Assembly: GCA_019359445.1 (NCBI GenBank)
Contig: JAHHHJ010000021.1
Coordinates: 1 to 64,000, forward strand
From: Kastovskya adunca ATA6-11-RM4
GTDB taxonomy: Bacteria; Cyanobacteriota; Cyanobacteriia; Cyanobacteriales; Coleofasciculaceae
Direction: 5' to 3'
DNA length: 64,000 nucleotides
Below the pieces are notes generated by a model, which was not told the origin of the DNA, searched no databases, and worked only from the letters and a program-made list of their open reading frames with translations. The translations under genes and the position numbers were made by a program. Shown in pieces: positions 47,227-56,799 of the stretch; positions within the stretch are counted from its first letter, which is position 1; each line of letters begins with the position of its first letter.

Positions 47227-48138
47227 TCAAAGATGCACCTTACCATCAGGCATTATTGTCCCTAGGAAGTTTACTTGGCAGAGATTTGCTTCACTCAGTT
47301 CAGCTTCGTAGAGATTTGCCTCACTCAAGTTAGCGCCTCTGAAGTTTGCACCTCTAAAACTCGCCCCTCTCAGGTCAGCCCCCGTGAAATTTGCTCTACT
47401 CAGATTAGCCCCTCTGAAGTTTGCCCCGCGCAAGTCAGCCCCAGCGAGATTTGATGAGCAAAGGTTCGTCCACCGGAAATCAGCCTTGTAAAGGTGAGCC
47501 TCGCTGAGGTTGGCTCCAAAAAGATAGGCTCGACTCAGGTGAGCTTCGCTCATATTTGCCTTATGGAGGTTAGCCTTGTACAGGTAAGCTCCCATCAGTT
47601 CCGCATCGTGAAGGTTGGCACTATTAAGGTGAGCGTGGTTGAGGTGAGCGGCAACCAGGTTAGCATTGTTCAAGTTTGTCCGTGTCAGCCTTGCTCCACT
47701 GAGGTCAGCGTCTCTCAAGTTCGCTCCTCGGAGGTTAGTTCCGATCAGATTTGCCTCGCTCAGGTCAGTACCTCTGAGATTTACTCCTCTCATGTCAGTA
47801 CCGACAAAATTGGCATCCCTCAGGTCAGCCCCTCGCAGGTTAGCGTCGATCAACCTGGCATTGATTAATGCAGCGCCTCTGAGATTGGCATCAACCAACT
47901 CTGCGGCGTGGAGGTTGGCATTACTGAGGTTAGCGTTGCTGAGGTCGGCGGCAATTAGTCTAGACTTCTCTAGATCGGTTTTTTTGAGATTCGTCCCTTG
48001 GAGATTGGCTCCTCTGAGGTTTGCCCCGGCGAGATCAGCTTCGCTTAAGTCGGGTTCAACAGTCGGGTTTTTTGTTCTCCATTCAATCCATCTAACTGCA
48101 CCTTGCTGGAGTAGCGCTAGATGCTCTGTATTTGCCAT
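47227..48138 (-). CDS. pentapeptide-repeat protein
   Basis: A 303-residue protein consisting, from about residue 30 to 295, of some fifty A(D/N)LxX pentapeptides (for example ADLRGANFRGANLSRANF), which fold into a right-handed square beta-helix. A short helical N-terminus (HLALLQQGAVRWIEWRTKN) precedes the repeats. ATG at 48138 is preferred; a GTG lies directly before it. No signal peptide is visible, so it is probably cytosolic. Such proteins are abundant in cyanobacteria, and the function of most is unknown. Confidence 0.93.
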   Translation of the reverse strand: MANTEHLALLQQGAVRWIEWRTKNPTVEPDLSEADLAGANLRGANLQGTNLKKTDLEKSRLIAADLSNANLSNANLHAAELVDANLRGAALINARLIDANLRGADLRDANFVGTDMRGVNLRGTDLSEANLIGTNLRGANLRDADLSGARLTRTNLNNANLVAAHLNHAHLNSANLHDAELMGAYLYKANLHKANMSEAHLSRAYLFGANLSEAHLYKADFRWTNLCSSNLAGADLRGANFRGANLSRANFTGADLRGASFRGANFRGANLSEANLYEAELSEANLCQVNFLGTIMPDGKVHL

Positions 48139-48234
48139 CACGGGTTTCCCTTGCTGAATCGATCTGAAGAAAGAACAATTTTGTTCAACGGATTTGGTAG
48201 GTGTTAGAGAGCTTTCATTTTCCCCATCGGAACT

Positions 48235-48876
48235 CTACTCATTACTATCGGGGGGAGGATTTTTTCTCCCAGACACGCCTTCCATCGCTGCCAGCGCCGC
48301 TTGCGATCCGGCGATGATGTCCCGTTCGGCTCCACCCAAGTAGAGGCGTCCAAAGCTGCCAACCGCCTGCACCTGAAGAATATTAATCAAAGCCGCTTTT
48401 TCTGCTTCATTTGCGGCTAAGGCAGCGTAGGCAGCGGGTTGCACTTCTAAGACATACAACGCTTGCCCCGCCAGAAGCAACTGTCCCCGACGGGTACGAT
48501 TGATTAGTTGGGTTTGGTGGGCATCGATATTACGGATAATTTGGCTAGAAACAACCCGCGGTTTAAGACGTTCTTCTTTGGTAACTCCGAGAGCCTCTAG
48601 AATCGCCATCCCGGCTGCCCGCGTTTCTCCCTGGCGGCTGGAATGAACTTCTAAAAGACCATAAAGTCGTTCAACAACCTGTACTCCGGGACGAACAACA
48701 GCGGCTTTCAGGGCAACATCAGTGATGCGGTTAATTTCAACACCGGGGGAGATTTCAATCCACAGTGACGTATCTCCGGGTAAGGGCAAAAACCCTAGCG
48801 CTACCGTCCCCATGTAAGCGGCGTGCTGCGGTTGCAAGCTGTCGAGATGGACGTAACTGCGTAGTTCTATTCCCAA
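48235..48876 (-). CDS. ccmP: carboxysome shell protein CcmP (tandem BMC)
   Basis: A tandem-BMC-domain shell protein of the beta-carboxysome that forms pseudohexameric trimers with a gated pore. The first half is [20 protein letters not shown] ... [19 protein letters not shown], and the second is [20 protein letters not shown] ... [20 protein letters not shown]. The start is TTG at 48876, because GGAGA lies eight bases upstream and the protein then has 213 residues, which I recall as the size of the Synechococcus CcmP. An upstream TTG at 48996 would add 40 residues without family resemblance. It is not beside other ccm genes here, which is usual for ccmP. Confidence 0.92.
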   Translation of the reverse strand: MGIELRSYVHLDSLQPQHAAYMGTVALGFLPLPGDTSLWIEISPGVEINRITDVALKAAVVRPGVQVVERLYGLLEVHSSRQGETRAAGMAILEALGVTKEERLKPRVVSSQIIRNIDAHQTQLINRTRRGQLLLAGQALYVLEVQPAAYAALAANEAEKAALINILQVQAVGSFGRLYLGGAERDIIAGSQAALAAMEGVSGRKNPPPDSNE

Positions 48877-49190
48877 GATGTGAGTCTCCGTAGGTTGGGG
48901 AAAAACAATGAAAGCTGCAACATCTGAGTTTACCGTGTGGTGGAATCTTAATAAATCGTCATCGTAGGGAATAGCACTTTCCAGTGGCGATCGCAACGAC
49001 TCTTGAAGCGTCTGAACCTCTTAGCAAAACGATCCGGACTATTTCGTTCTTGGTAGAAAAGATTATTGGATAGTAAATTCACACTCTTATCGCTGGAGTA
49101 AGTTAATTGCCACTTTTTGCTACTCAATCTTTTTGTGTGGCACTTGTTTAATCGATTTATTTAAAGAGAAAGAGGGAGAGAAGAAAAGTT

Positions 49191-50234
49191 ATGGTGATGC
49201 ACCCGGCATTTTGTAATGGTGTGACTGCTGAGGGCCCCAAAATCGAGATTACTCAGGAAGGATTGCGCTCTATCCTAAATCAGATAGAAGCTGACTTGCA
49301 GAGGAGCGAGGTTTACCGCCGTACGATGGCTGGGTTGCAGACAATGCTAGGGGAGGCATCTAGCACTGCCCAAATTTTAGTCAAGGCAGTCGGGCGAGAA
49401 GCGGTTCGGTTAAGTTTTCAGCAGTTTGCCAAACAATACAAGGTTGTTCCTGTTTCCGATCAAAAAGTGGATGACCCTCAAGAAGAGGAGATAGAGGCTC
49501 CGGAGTTGATGACAGAAAATCCGGTCGAAACTGAGTCTGTTTCCCGTCCAGAGGCTGTTGAAGAGATTTCCCCACTTGAGACTACTAATAATAATGTGCT
49601 GGGTTTAATCAGCAGAGCGATTGGTGAGACGAAACCCTCGAAGAAACTCTCGAAAGCCCAACTCGCGGCACAAATTGCCGATCAAGAGCGAGCAGACTGT
49701 CTCCGCCAAATCGGTCAAGAACTCAAAGCGGCTCGTCAAGCTCGTTCGCTAGGTTTGGAACAGCTTCACCGTCTGACATTGGTGCCAATACATCACATTG
49801 AGGCACTCGAAGCTGGTTCTATAGAGGAGTTGCCAGAAAATATTTATATTCGTGGTTTTATTCGTCGCCTTGCCAATGCTCTAGAGTTGGATGGAGAGGC
49901 GATCGCATCTTCCCTACCCGCGCCCGATCCCGTTAAGTCTGTAGTCCCCTCCTGGTATCGGGGTGAAACAAGCTCTGGCTCGGGATTTCAACTGAGTTCT
50001 ATGCACTTGTATCTCGGCTACGCCGCCTTGATGGCAGGTGCGGTTGGCGGACTTGCCCTAATGACAAACCCATCAAAACCGGGAGAAACCGTCACCCCAG
50101 AGCCAGCTGATTCATCCCAAGCCACTATGTCTTCTGTTTCCCGTGCAGATTCTACGAACAAACCCGGACTAAATGCCAAAACGGGCACAACGGCGGGAGC
50201 TGATATTGCTCCACCAGAGGTGTTTCACTATTAG
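49191..50234 (+). CDS. RodZ-like HTH membrane protein
   Basis: A 347-residue protein. Residues about 170-240 are the RodZ-type HTH_25 domain (LRQIGQELKAARQARSLGLE, then LPENIYIRGFIRRLANAL), and residues about 265-290 form a transmembrane helix (LYLGYAALMAGAVGGLALM). A short Ser/Thr-rich tail lies outside the membrane. The N-terminal 160 residues are extra and helical or acidic, not found in classical RodZ. In rods RodZ connects MreB to the wall machinery; here the role is inferred from the domain only. Confidence 0.85.
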   Translation: MVMHPAFCNGVTAEGPKIEITQEGLRSILNQIEADLQRSEVYRRTMAGLQTMLGEASSTAQILVKAVGREAVRLSFQQFAKQYKVVPVSDQKVDDPQEEEIEAPELMTENPVETESVSRPEAVEEISPLETTNNNVLGLISRAIGETKPSKKLSKAQLAAQIADQERADCLRQIGQELKAARQARSLGLEQLHRLTLVPIHHIEALEAGSIEELPENIYIRGFIRRLANALELDGEAIASSLPAPDPVKSVVPSWYRGETSSGSGFQLSSMHLYLGYAALMAGAVGGLALMTNPSKPGETVTPEPADSSQATMSSVSRADSTNKPGLNAKTGTTAGADIAPPEVFHY

Positions 50235-50312
50235 TGGTTGGGGGTAATGGGGGTATCGGTTGATCGAAGAGCGAGCTTGACGAGCCATTAGCGATCGCCA
50301 ATTCACTCCCCA

Positions 50313-51440
50313 CTAAATCACCAGATTGTCGCGATGGATCACCGTATCTGCTCCGGCGTAGCCGAGAATGGCGGCGATTTCTTCTGATTTGTGTCCCCGG
50401 ATTCGCTGAAGTTCGCTACTGCTGTAGTTAACTAGCCCTCTAGCAATTTCGCTCCCGTTGCGATCGCACAGTTGTACGGCGTCCTGACTCTGAAACTCCC
50501 CTTCAACGGCTGTAATTCCCGCCGCTAACAAAGACTTGCTTCCCTGACAAATGGCAGTGACGGCTCCCTCATCGAGATACAGTTTCCCCGCAGGGACTAG
50601 CCCGTAAGCAATCCAGCGCTTACGGGCATTTCCTGTACGCGGTTGAGCGGCAAACTGAGTGCCGATGGGTTCTCCTTGAAGAATCTTGGGAATATTCGAT
50701 GGGTGTTGTCCATCGGTAATCACCATTTTTACCCCAGTGCTGGTGGCAATGCGAGCCGCCTCAATTTTGGTCACCATGCCGCCTGTTCCCCAGTGAGAAC
50801 CTTGAGCGCCAGTTTTCACCTGGAGTTCTTCTAGTTGCTCTATGCGGTCAATCAGAGTGATGGGCTGAGCATCGGGATGAAAGCGAGGGTCAGCAGAATA
50901 CAGTCGGTCTACATCGGTGAGTAGAAATAACCAGTCCGCTTCAATTAAGCTGGCAACGAGTGCTGAAAGGGTATCGTTATCACCAAATTTCAGTTCATCG
51001 ACGGCGACGGTGTCGTTTTCATTCACCACAGGGATGACACCCAGTTGCAGCAGTTCCTGGAAGGTAGCGTAGGCGTTGACGTAGCAACTGCGTTGCACAA
51101 AGTCGCGACGCGTTAGGAGAACTTGCGCGATGGGTTGTTGCAGGGTGGTAAAAAAGTCATCATAAATTCGCATTAAGCGTCCCTGTCCGACGGCGGCTAC
51201 TGCCTGCTTTAATGCCATGGTGCGGGGGCGTGAGGTTAAGCCCAGTCGCGCTGCGCCAATCCCCACCGCACCGCTAGAAACGAGTACGACCCGATGACCT
51301 GCTACACGCAGTTGAGTCAGGGTTTCTACGAGGGCGGCAATGGTCGATAGGGCGAGTTGACCCGTTCCAGGGCGGGTCAGACTGGATGTGCCAATTTTGA
51401 CAACAATGGTTTGGCTCATAAAGTCGTTAAAGAGCGCCAT
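50313..51440 (-). CDS. proB: glutamate 5-kinase
   Basis: A 375-residue ProB, which phosphorylates glutamate in the first step of proline synthesis. The kinase domain has [42 protein letters not shown], and [12 protein letters not shown]; the C-terminal PUA domain runs from about residue 285 ([20 protein letters not shown]). The length is typical of the PUA-containing form. It comes last in a co-directional run of DUF3727, mltG, yqeG and proB. An alternative ATG at 51419 would remove seven residues. Confidence 0.97.
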   Translation of the reverse strand: MALFNDFMSQTIVVKIGTSSLTRPGTGQLALSTIAALVETLTQLRVAGHRVVLVSSGAVGIGAARLGLTSRPRTMALKQAVAAVGQGRLMRIYDDFFTTLQQPIAQVLLTRRDFVQRSCYVNAYATFQELLQLGVIPVVNENDTVAVDELKFGDNDTLSALVASLIEADWLFLLTDVDRLYSADPRFHPDAQPITLIDRIEQLEELQVKTGAQGSHWGTGGMVTKIEAARIATSTGVKMVITDGQHPSNIPKILQGEPIGTQFAAQPRTGNARKRWIAYGLVPAGKLYLDEGAVTAICQGSKSLLAAGITAVEGEFQSQDAVQLCDRNGSEIARGLVNYSSSELQRIRGHKSEEIAAILGYAGADTVIHRDNLVI

Positions 51441-51620
51441 GCTCCCAACGCGAAGGAACTGGCGCTCTCAAGAATTATTACAACTGGTTTTATTATGTTT
51501 AGGGTCTTTATATAGGCTGACCCCAATTGACCGATACCTATAATGCCAAACATTTTATAAAGGTAAGGATTTTCATAATATTTTCTTTAGATTTCAGGTT
51601 TAGGAATTGTCAAAATTGTT

Positions 51621-52148
51621 CTAGTTGTGTTGCTTGTCATGGATGGACACTCCCAAAGATTGAGTCAGCCAGACTTCAAAGTCGCGGATGGGGTGAGAGG
51701 CAACGGTGGCATTAGGATCGACCATCGGCTCAACGAGAATCGTGAACATTCCCAACCGATTGCCAGCTAAGACATCGGTAAAAAGGCGATCGCCCACCAT
51801 TGCCACATGCTCGATTTCCAGATTCATCGCTGCTGCGGCTTGGCGCAACTTACGCCGCGAAGGCTTACGAGCGCCCAGAATAAAGGGCAGATCTAAACCG
51901 CGAGCAATGCTGCTAATGCGGGATTCACTCAAGTTGTTGCTGACTAACCACAAATCGGCAACTTGTCTAATCTGTTCCACCCACTGTGCCAGTTCCGCAG
52001 ACACTTCCTTAGAACGCATTGGCACCAAGGTTTCATCCACATCAAGGATTAAACCGCGAAGCTGATATTTTTTCAGCAGCTCAGGAGTCAGATTTAAAAT
52101 CGACCCATCAAGAATTAAATCAGGTTGTAAGTCGTCTAGAGAAAACAT
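51621..52148 (-). CDS. yqeG: YqeG family HAD phosphatase
   Basis: A 175-residue HAD-superfamily phosphatase with motif I DVDETLVP (about residues 36-43), motif II VSNN, motif III KPSRRKL, and motif IV GDRLFTDVLAGNR. The family includes mitochondrial phosphatidylglycerophosphate phosphatases, so it may act in phosphatidylglycerol synthesis, but other substrates are possible. It lies between mltG and proB on the same strand. Confidence 0.93.
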   Translation of the reverse strand: MFSLDDLQPDLILDGSILNLTPELLKKYQLRGLILDVDETLVPMRSKEVSAELAQWVEQIRQVADLWLVSNNLSESRISSIARGLDLPFILGARKPSRRKLRQAAAAMNLEIEHVAMVGDRLFTDVLAGNRLGMFTILVEPMVDPNATVASHPIRDFEVWLTQSLGVSIHDKQHN

Positions 52149-52191
52149 TAGTAATTTTTAGTCAATGGTCAATACTGCCATTGTAGAGATT

Positions 52192-52402
52192 GGAGAGTGG
52201 GGATTGAGGGGAAGCGCGGGAGCAGAGGAGCAGGGGAGCAGGGGAGCAGGGGTGCGGGGGTGCGGGGGAGCAGGGGAGCAGGAGAGCAGGAGAGCAGGGG
52301 AGAGGAAGAGAACCAATAACCTCTTTCACCCTTCACCCTTCATACTTCACCCTTCATACTTCATCCTTCATACTTCATACTTCACCCTTCATACTTCCTC
52401 CC
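52192..52402. repeat. second purine/pyrimidine repeat array
   Basis: Units of GAGCAGGGG and variants (GTGCGGGG, GAGCAGGA) run from about 52192 to 52309. They are followed by CTTCATACTTCACCC-type units to 52402. The arrangement is the same as at 22132-22260. It separates yqeG from mltG. Confidence 0.9.
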
Positions 52403-52408
52403 CCATTG

Positions 52409-53494
52409 CTAAGGAGACGCCTTGGGCTGGGCTTGCCGTTGCTGGCGGATGGCATTTCTGGCGGCTTCATGTTCTTCTAGAGTCTTGCTGAAGACGTGAG
52501 TACCGTCGTAGCGGGCGACAAAAAAGAGGTAATCGGTATTTTCTGGGGAGAGTGTCGCTTTTAGGCTGGCTAAACCGGGGCTAGCAATGGGAGTCGGTGG
52601 GAGTCCAGGGTTAAGGTAGGTATTGTAGGCAGAGGGAGTTCTAACTTGGTTATAAGTCAGGGGTTGGTCGGCTGTCTGGCGAATGCCCAAGCCGTACTCA
52701 ACGGTAGGATCGGTTTCCAGTCTCATCCCGCGCCGCAAGCGGGATGAGAAAACCCCAGCGATGGTATTCCGTTCCGTGGGGATAACGGCTTCTTTTTCCA
52801 CAATGCTTGCTAATGTTACCCACTGGGGAAAGGTAAGATTGGTTTGATTTTGACCTTGTTGGTATAAGGGCAGTGCCACCTGCTCAAATTGGTTTAGCAT
52901 CTGAGTGATCACGAGTTCTGGCGTCACGCGATCGCTCGGCAGTTGGTAGGTATCAGGATACAAATAGCCTTCTAGGTGGGGCAACCCCTTGGGCAACCAG
53001 GGGTACTTGTCTTCAGGAATCTGACTGGCTGCATTGAGAAATTCTTGGGCGCTGAAGTATCCCAAGGATTCAAAGTAGGTCGCCATCTGAGTCAGCGACC
53101 ACCCTTCAGGAATTGTGAAGGCTAGTTGCGTCACTTCGCCAGTCCAAATTTTGTCGGCGATCGCAGGTAAGGGCTGATTGAGCGACAACTTATAAGTTCC
53201 AGCTTTGAAGCCTCCCTGCCTATCTCTAAGCTGCATCCAGTACGCCCAAAGCTTCCAAGCCTCGGCAGAACGTATTACCCCAGATGCTTGCAAATCCTTA
53301 CCGATCTGCTGTGTTGGTGTTCCGGGGGGAATTTGGATTTGCACAATTGGCTCAACGGCTGAGTTGGCTTGTGTTTCTGCAACAGGTGCTTTTGCCCAGC
53401 TCCACCATGCCCAGCTCTGCCAAGCACATATACCCACCACTACAGGCAAAATTGCCAAATAGTAAGACCACTTAGAAATATTTCTGACTGTCAT
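52409..53494 (-). CDS. mltG: endolytic murein transglycosylase MltG
   Basis: A 361-residue YceG/MltG protein, which cuts nascent glycan strands in the cell wall. The N-terminal transmembrane helix (about residues 10-30, YYLAILPVVVGICAWQSW) is followed by a LysM-like domain (VQIQIPPGTPTQQIGKDL) and the catalytic domain with the Glu in ASIVEKEAVIPTER (about residue 235), then SRLRRGMRLETDPTVEYG and LPPTPIASPGLASL. ATG at 53494 is preferred to TTG at 53512. It is the second gene in a conserved-looking order DUF3727-mltG-yqeG-proB. Confidence 0.95.
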   Translation of the reverse strand: MTVRNISKWSYYLAILPVVVGICAWQSWAWWSWAKAPVAETQANSAVEPIVQIQIPPGTPTQQIGKDLQASGVIRSAEAWKLWAYWMQLRDRQGGFKAGTYKLSLNQPLPAIADKIWTGEVTQLAFTIPEGWSLTQMATYFESLGYFSAQEFLNAASQIPEDKYPWLPKGLPHLEGYLYPDTYQLPSDRVTPELVITQMLNQFEQVALPLYQQGQNQTNLTFPQWVTLASIVEKEAVIPTERNTIAGVFSSRLRRGMRLETDPTVEYGLGIRQTADQPLTYNQVRTPSAYNTYLNPGLPPTPIASPGLASLKATLSPENTDYLFFVARYDGTHVFSKTLEEHEAARNAIRQQRQAQPKASP

Positions 53495-53603
53495 ACCTGA
53501 TTTAATAAACAACCACGCATCACAAAAAGTGCAATCATCAAGAATTTAGCGAGAGCTAGACTGGCTAAGAAAAACTCTCTTTTTAGCGTCTAAGCGCCTC
53601 TTT

Positions 53604-54173
53604 CTACTCTAGTTCGTCAAATAGCAGGTCTTCCAGTAACGGCTGTACTTTTTTAAATTCTTCTGGGGATAGCAATTCCGGTTTACCGGATGAATTTCGC
53701 TTGGCAAAAAATAGCAAGGGATCGAGGGGAGTGTAAATGCCGTATTCCTGCTCTTCGTGGTAAAAGCTTGCTAGGAGTTGTAGTTGCTCTGGCTCTAGTT
53801 CCGCATTCTCTTCCTCGATTTCGATTGTGAGAATATCCTCCTCTTCAACTGCAGGTAGTTCCCCCGCTACCGTGAGGGTAAATGCCGTGCGCTTAAGGGT
53901 AAGATTTTGCTCGGCGAGTACCGCTTGTGCATCGCCAAAGATCGCATCAATCTCTTCATCGTCTTCGAGTAAAATTGCTTCCTCGGATTCTTCATCGTCC
54001 CAGGCAACAATTTCAACCGGAGAGTCTACTGGTAAAAGAAGTAAGTACTCCGTATCTTCGATATCCAAGGAATGCTCAATGTAACAATCTAGCGATCGCC
54101 CAGCCGCATCGTTGAGCGTGACGCTTTCGTTACCAGATTGCCCATTCTCCTGGGGGTCTTGAGATGAGAACAT
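53604..54173 (-). CDS. DUF3727 domain protein
   Basis: A 189-residue acidic protein with the DUF3727 (DUF1292-like) layout: VTLNDAAGRSLDCYIEHSLD at the start, EYLLLLPVDSPVEIVAWDDE, and the C-terminal YGIYTPLDPLLFFAKRN. The function is unknown; it is cyanobacterial and plastid-associated. It lies 109 bp upstream of mltG on the same strand, which suggests a link to the wall or division gene group. Confidence 0.85.
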   Translation of the reverse strand: MFSSQDPQENGQSGNESVTLNDAAGRSLDCYIEHSLDIEDTEYLLLLPVDSPVEIVAWDDEESEEAILLEDDEEIDAIFGDAQAVLAEQNLTLKRTAFTLTVAGELPAVEEEDILTIEIEEENAELEPEQLQLLASFYHEEQEYGIYTPLDPLLFFAKRNSSGKPELLSPEEFKKVQPLLEDLLFDELE

Positions 54174-54342
54174 GGCAGATAGTTATGCTGCAATAAACAA
54201 AAAAACAACCATCTCCGGCGTACTTAGACGCTTAGGAGTAAGTTGCAAACTTCAGAATATCACGCGGCAAGAGTTCATAGCGCTCAGTTAGCCGCTTTCC
54301 ATTCACTGATTATCTTTCCTGAGTCCTGGGTAAGTTAAGGGA

Positions 54343-54365
54343 CGAGAGTTTCGCTCTCACTCTCG
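54343..54365 (-). terminator. candidate hairpin after cphB
   Basis: CGAGAGT (54343-54349) and ACTCTCG (54359-54365) can pair. On the minus strand this follows the cphB stop by about 100 bp. It is short and without a clear T-tract. Confidence 0.35.
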
Positions 54366-54468
54366 CCCCCCTTTAGAAAACCCCTCGCCTTTTGCCTGGC
54401 GCTCCTTCCTAACAAGCAAGAAGATTTTTGCCCAGCAGCACTAATGAAGCCCCAATCTTACTAATAAC

Positions 54469-55317
54469 TTACCCTGCTAATACTGGCTCCTCCGTAGGTT
54501 GAGGCATCTCCTCCTCAATAATTGGTTTTCGAGACTTTAAGTCAAAGCGGTAGCCGTGGGGAAGAATGTGCAGCTTAACGTTGCAAAGCGCCAAGTCTTC
54601 ATCTCGCAAAATTTTGTGCAAATTGCTGTAAGTTAGGTCTGCAACATCGATTACTGTGACGGCACCTTCACCAACGACTTCTGCCTCATTCCCTTTCACA
54701 GCTAGGGCTGTGTTTTCATCGATGCCAAATGCCAACGTGGCTGGCTGCTGGGCGACGGCGGCGAGTAAACGTCCGATGCGTCCCCGTTGAGCGAAATGCT
54801 GATCGATGACGATACCGGGAAGGAAGTTCATCCCCGGTTCCATATCTACGATTTCCACTCGCGGATTAGTTTCGGAGTCTCCTTCAACGATCATCATGTC
54901 TGGCATCATGGCAGCTCCCGCACTGGTACCACCAATCACTAGTCCTTCGGAGAACTTTTTATGGAGTAGCTTGTCAATCTCTGTGTCTTTCAGAATATTG
55001 GTAATGCGAGCTTGATCACCACCTGTAAAGAACACTCCACTTGCTTTATCGATCGCTTCTAAAGAATTTGAGGCATCGGCATCTTCTCGATAAACGGTAT
55101 CAACAATCCGAACGTTTTCAACGCCTAACCGTTCAAAGGTTCTGATGTAGTCATCTCCCGTTTCCCGTGGCAGCTCTGTTGCTACAGTCATTACAACAAT
55201 TCGTGCTTCTAAACCTCCAGCACGACGAATAAATTCACGCAGAATTTTACATTCTCCGTCTCTATCTTCCGCACCACCAATAATTACCAATTGTCCGCAG
55301 GATTCACTCAAGGCCAT
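54469..55317 (-). CDS. cphB: cyanophycinase
   Basis: A 282-residue S51-type serine exopeptidase that cuts the storage polymer cyanophycin (multi-L-arginyl-poly-L-aspartate) to beta-Asp-Arg. The nucleophile Ser is in GGTSAGAAMM (about residue 131), with DQHFAQRGRIGRLL and FGIDENTALAV downstream. The N-terminus CGQLVIIGGAEDR is typical. A cphA gene is not adjacent on either side; the normal neighbour in many strains is cphA, so it may lie elsewhere. The ATG at 55317 is the start. Confidence 0.96.
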   Translation of the reverse strand: MALSESCGQLVIIGGAEDRDGECKILREFIRRAGGLEARIVVMTVATELPRETGDDYIRTFERLGVENVRIVDTVYREDADASNSLEAIDKASGVFFTGGDQARITNILKDTEIDKLLHKKFSEGLVIGGTSAGAAMMPDMMIVEGDSETNPRVEIVDMEPGMNFLPGIVIDQHFAQRGRIGRLLAAVAQQPATLAFGIDENTALAVKGNEAEVVGEGAVTVIDVADLTYSNLHKILRDEDLALCNVKLHILPHGYRFDLKSRKPIIEEEMPQPTEEPVLAG

Positions 55318-55718
55318 ACTGCCCCCAGCTCTTAGTTAAATAATATACTTTAATAATGTTTGATAAATTAGCTGCTTAAACCCACCAATTGGTAGATTTC
55401 TATACAGAAAATTACGGTGGTTTTGTATACAATAAGAAGTTGCACTTTTTTAAACTAAGTTTGAATACTTAGTAATGCTCGTGTAGCAGCAAGGGAGATG
55501 GGGAGCAGCGATAATGCTATTCATACTTTCTTCCTTACTGAGGATTCACCGACTCAGAACTCTACCTTCTCCCCAACCGCCAATTATCTCATCCTAAAAT
55601 GTAAGAGTGAGCGTTAAAAAAGACCCCGTTTCCAGGGTCGATTTATGCTTAAGGTTTGACTCAAGAATTATTTAAAGAATTATTAAACTACATTGCCTAA
55701 ATCGAGTTGAGCGAAAAC
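55318..55718. other. intergenic region upstream of cphB
   Basis: 401 bp without a gene. It is AT-rich near 55330-55480 (probable cphB promoter) and contains the terminator at 55616-55640. Confidence 0.4.
55616..55640 (-). terminator. rho-independent terminator of the small gene
   Basis: On the minus strand GACCC-TGGAAACG-GGGTC is followed by TTTTTT, 79 bp after the stop of the 67-residue gene. Confidence 0.8.
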
Positions 55719-55922
55719 TTAGGTAGCATCGCCGACTAAGATTAAGTTACTTAACAAAAACCGAGCGCGTTCTAAAGAGAAATGTCTCGGTTTTCCCTTG
55801 TAGACAATCTGATACTCATCATTATCGGGACCGTCCCCATAACCAGAAATTAGGTTTCGAGCGAAAGCTTCCTGAGCAAGGTTTCTAACTTCATTTCTGA
55901 GAGGAGTTTCGGTACTATTCAT
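55719..55922 (-). CDS. small conserved cyanobacterial protein
   Basis: A 67-residue protein with a helical N-terminus (LRNEVRNLAQEAFARNLISG) and a basic tail (YKGKPRHFSLERARFLLSNLI). A terminator of its own and AGGAGA about 10 bp before the ATG support it as a real gene. I do not recognise a function. Confidence 0.7.
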   Translation of the reverse strand: MNSTETPLRNEVRNLAQEAFARNLISGYGDGPDNDEYQIVYKGKPRHFSLERARFLLSNLILVGDAT

Positions 55923-56199
55923 AGCCTGATGTCTCCTAAAGGCCTTTCGATCTTTATTGAATCTTTATTGAGCCTGCTTTTACACCTCTCCAAAGTTGTA
56001 ACTTAGAATACAAAAGCTCTGTCTTCCGAAATCCTCCCGACGATGGGATGGTAGTAGAACTGAAAAATGAAGAAATTTTACGCTCGAAATTTCTTTCAAA
56101 ATTCGGAGAGACAGTTGCTTAAAATTGAAGCCATCTCGGAATATTTAGGCTCTTAAGCCATGAAATACACTGTCGAGCAGTTGGGGTGAGGCGATCGCT

Positions 56200-56799
56200 A
56201 TGAGTACGTTTGAAAAAAGTAGTTGGGGATGGCAGATCTCCCAGATGCAACAGCGAGTGCTCCAGTGGTGGGAGTGGCAAGTTTCCCGGTTTAACTCGAA
56301 TCTGCCAGAAGCCTCGCTACCGGATTGGCTGACTTCCCCACTGCTGTGGCGGGTTGTCCAAATTGTGTTTTGGGCGATCGCTATATTACTGATCGTTTGG
56401 ACAGGTTGGCAGATTTGGCAACGATTGCGTCCTTATATTCATTCCTTGGGAACGCAGATTGACCGAGCTACGAAGGCAACAACAACATCAGGACGTGAGT
56501 TATCGGTGGCTGATTGGTTGCAGCGATCGCAAAAATTTCAATCAGCGGGTAATTACCAAGAAGCCTGTCGCTGTCTTTATTTTGCCATGCTACAGCGGTT
56601 AAACGACCGGGAAATTGTCCCGCTCGAATTTAGTCGCACTGATGGTGAATATCTGCGATTAATCCAGCAATTACCGCAGCCGCAACCTTACCGAATTTTG
56701 CTTGACACCCATCAGCGGTTATTTTTTGGTAAAGGAGAAGCCTCTCGTGCAGTTTTCGAGCAGTGTCAGCAAGCGTATCGGGAAATTGAGGTTTTATGA
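56200..56799 (+). CDS. DUF4129 domain membrane protein
   Basis: A 199-residue protein with one transmembrane helix (LLWRVVQIVFWAIAILLIVW, about residues 48-68) and a C-terminal DUF4129 domain (about 100-195, DWLQRSQKFQSAGNYQEACR, then FSRTDGEYLRLI). It is the first gene of the MoxR-type cluster; its last bases overlap the following ATG (ATGA). Confidence 0.85.
   Translation: MSTFEKSSWGWQISQMQQRVLQWWEWQVSRFNSNLPEASLPDWLTSPLLWRVVQIVFWAIAILLIVWTGWQIWQRLRPYIHSLGTQIDRATKATTTSGRELSVADWLQRSQKFQSAGNYQEACRCLYFAMLQRLNDREIVPLEFSRTDGEYLRLIQQLPQPQPYRILLDTHQRLFFGKGEASRAVFEQCQQAYREIEVL

Noticed and set aside
47494-48157. Open frames opposite the pentapeptide-repeat gene
   Set aside because: They mirror the repetitive antisense codons of the pentapeptide array and have no own start signals.
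52165-52491. 108-residue plus-strand open frame over the repeat array
   Set aside because: It consists of translated GAGCAGGGG and CTTCATACTT repeats and runs into mltG on the other strand; no protein-like composition.
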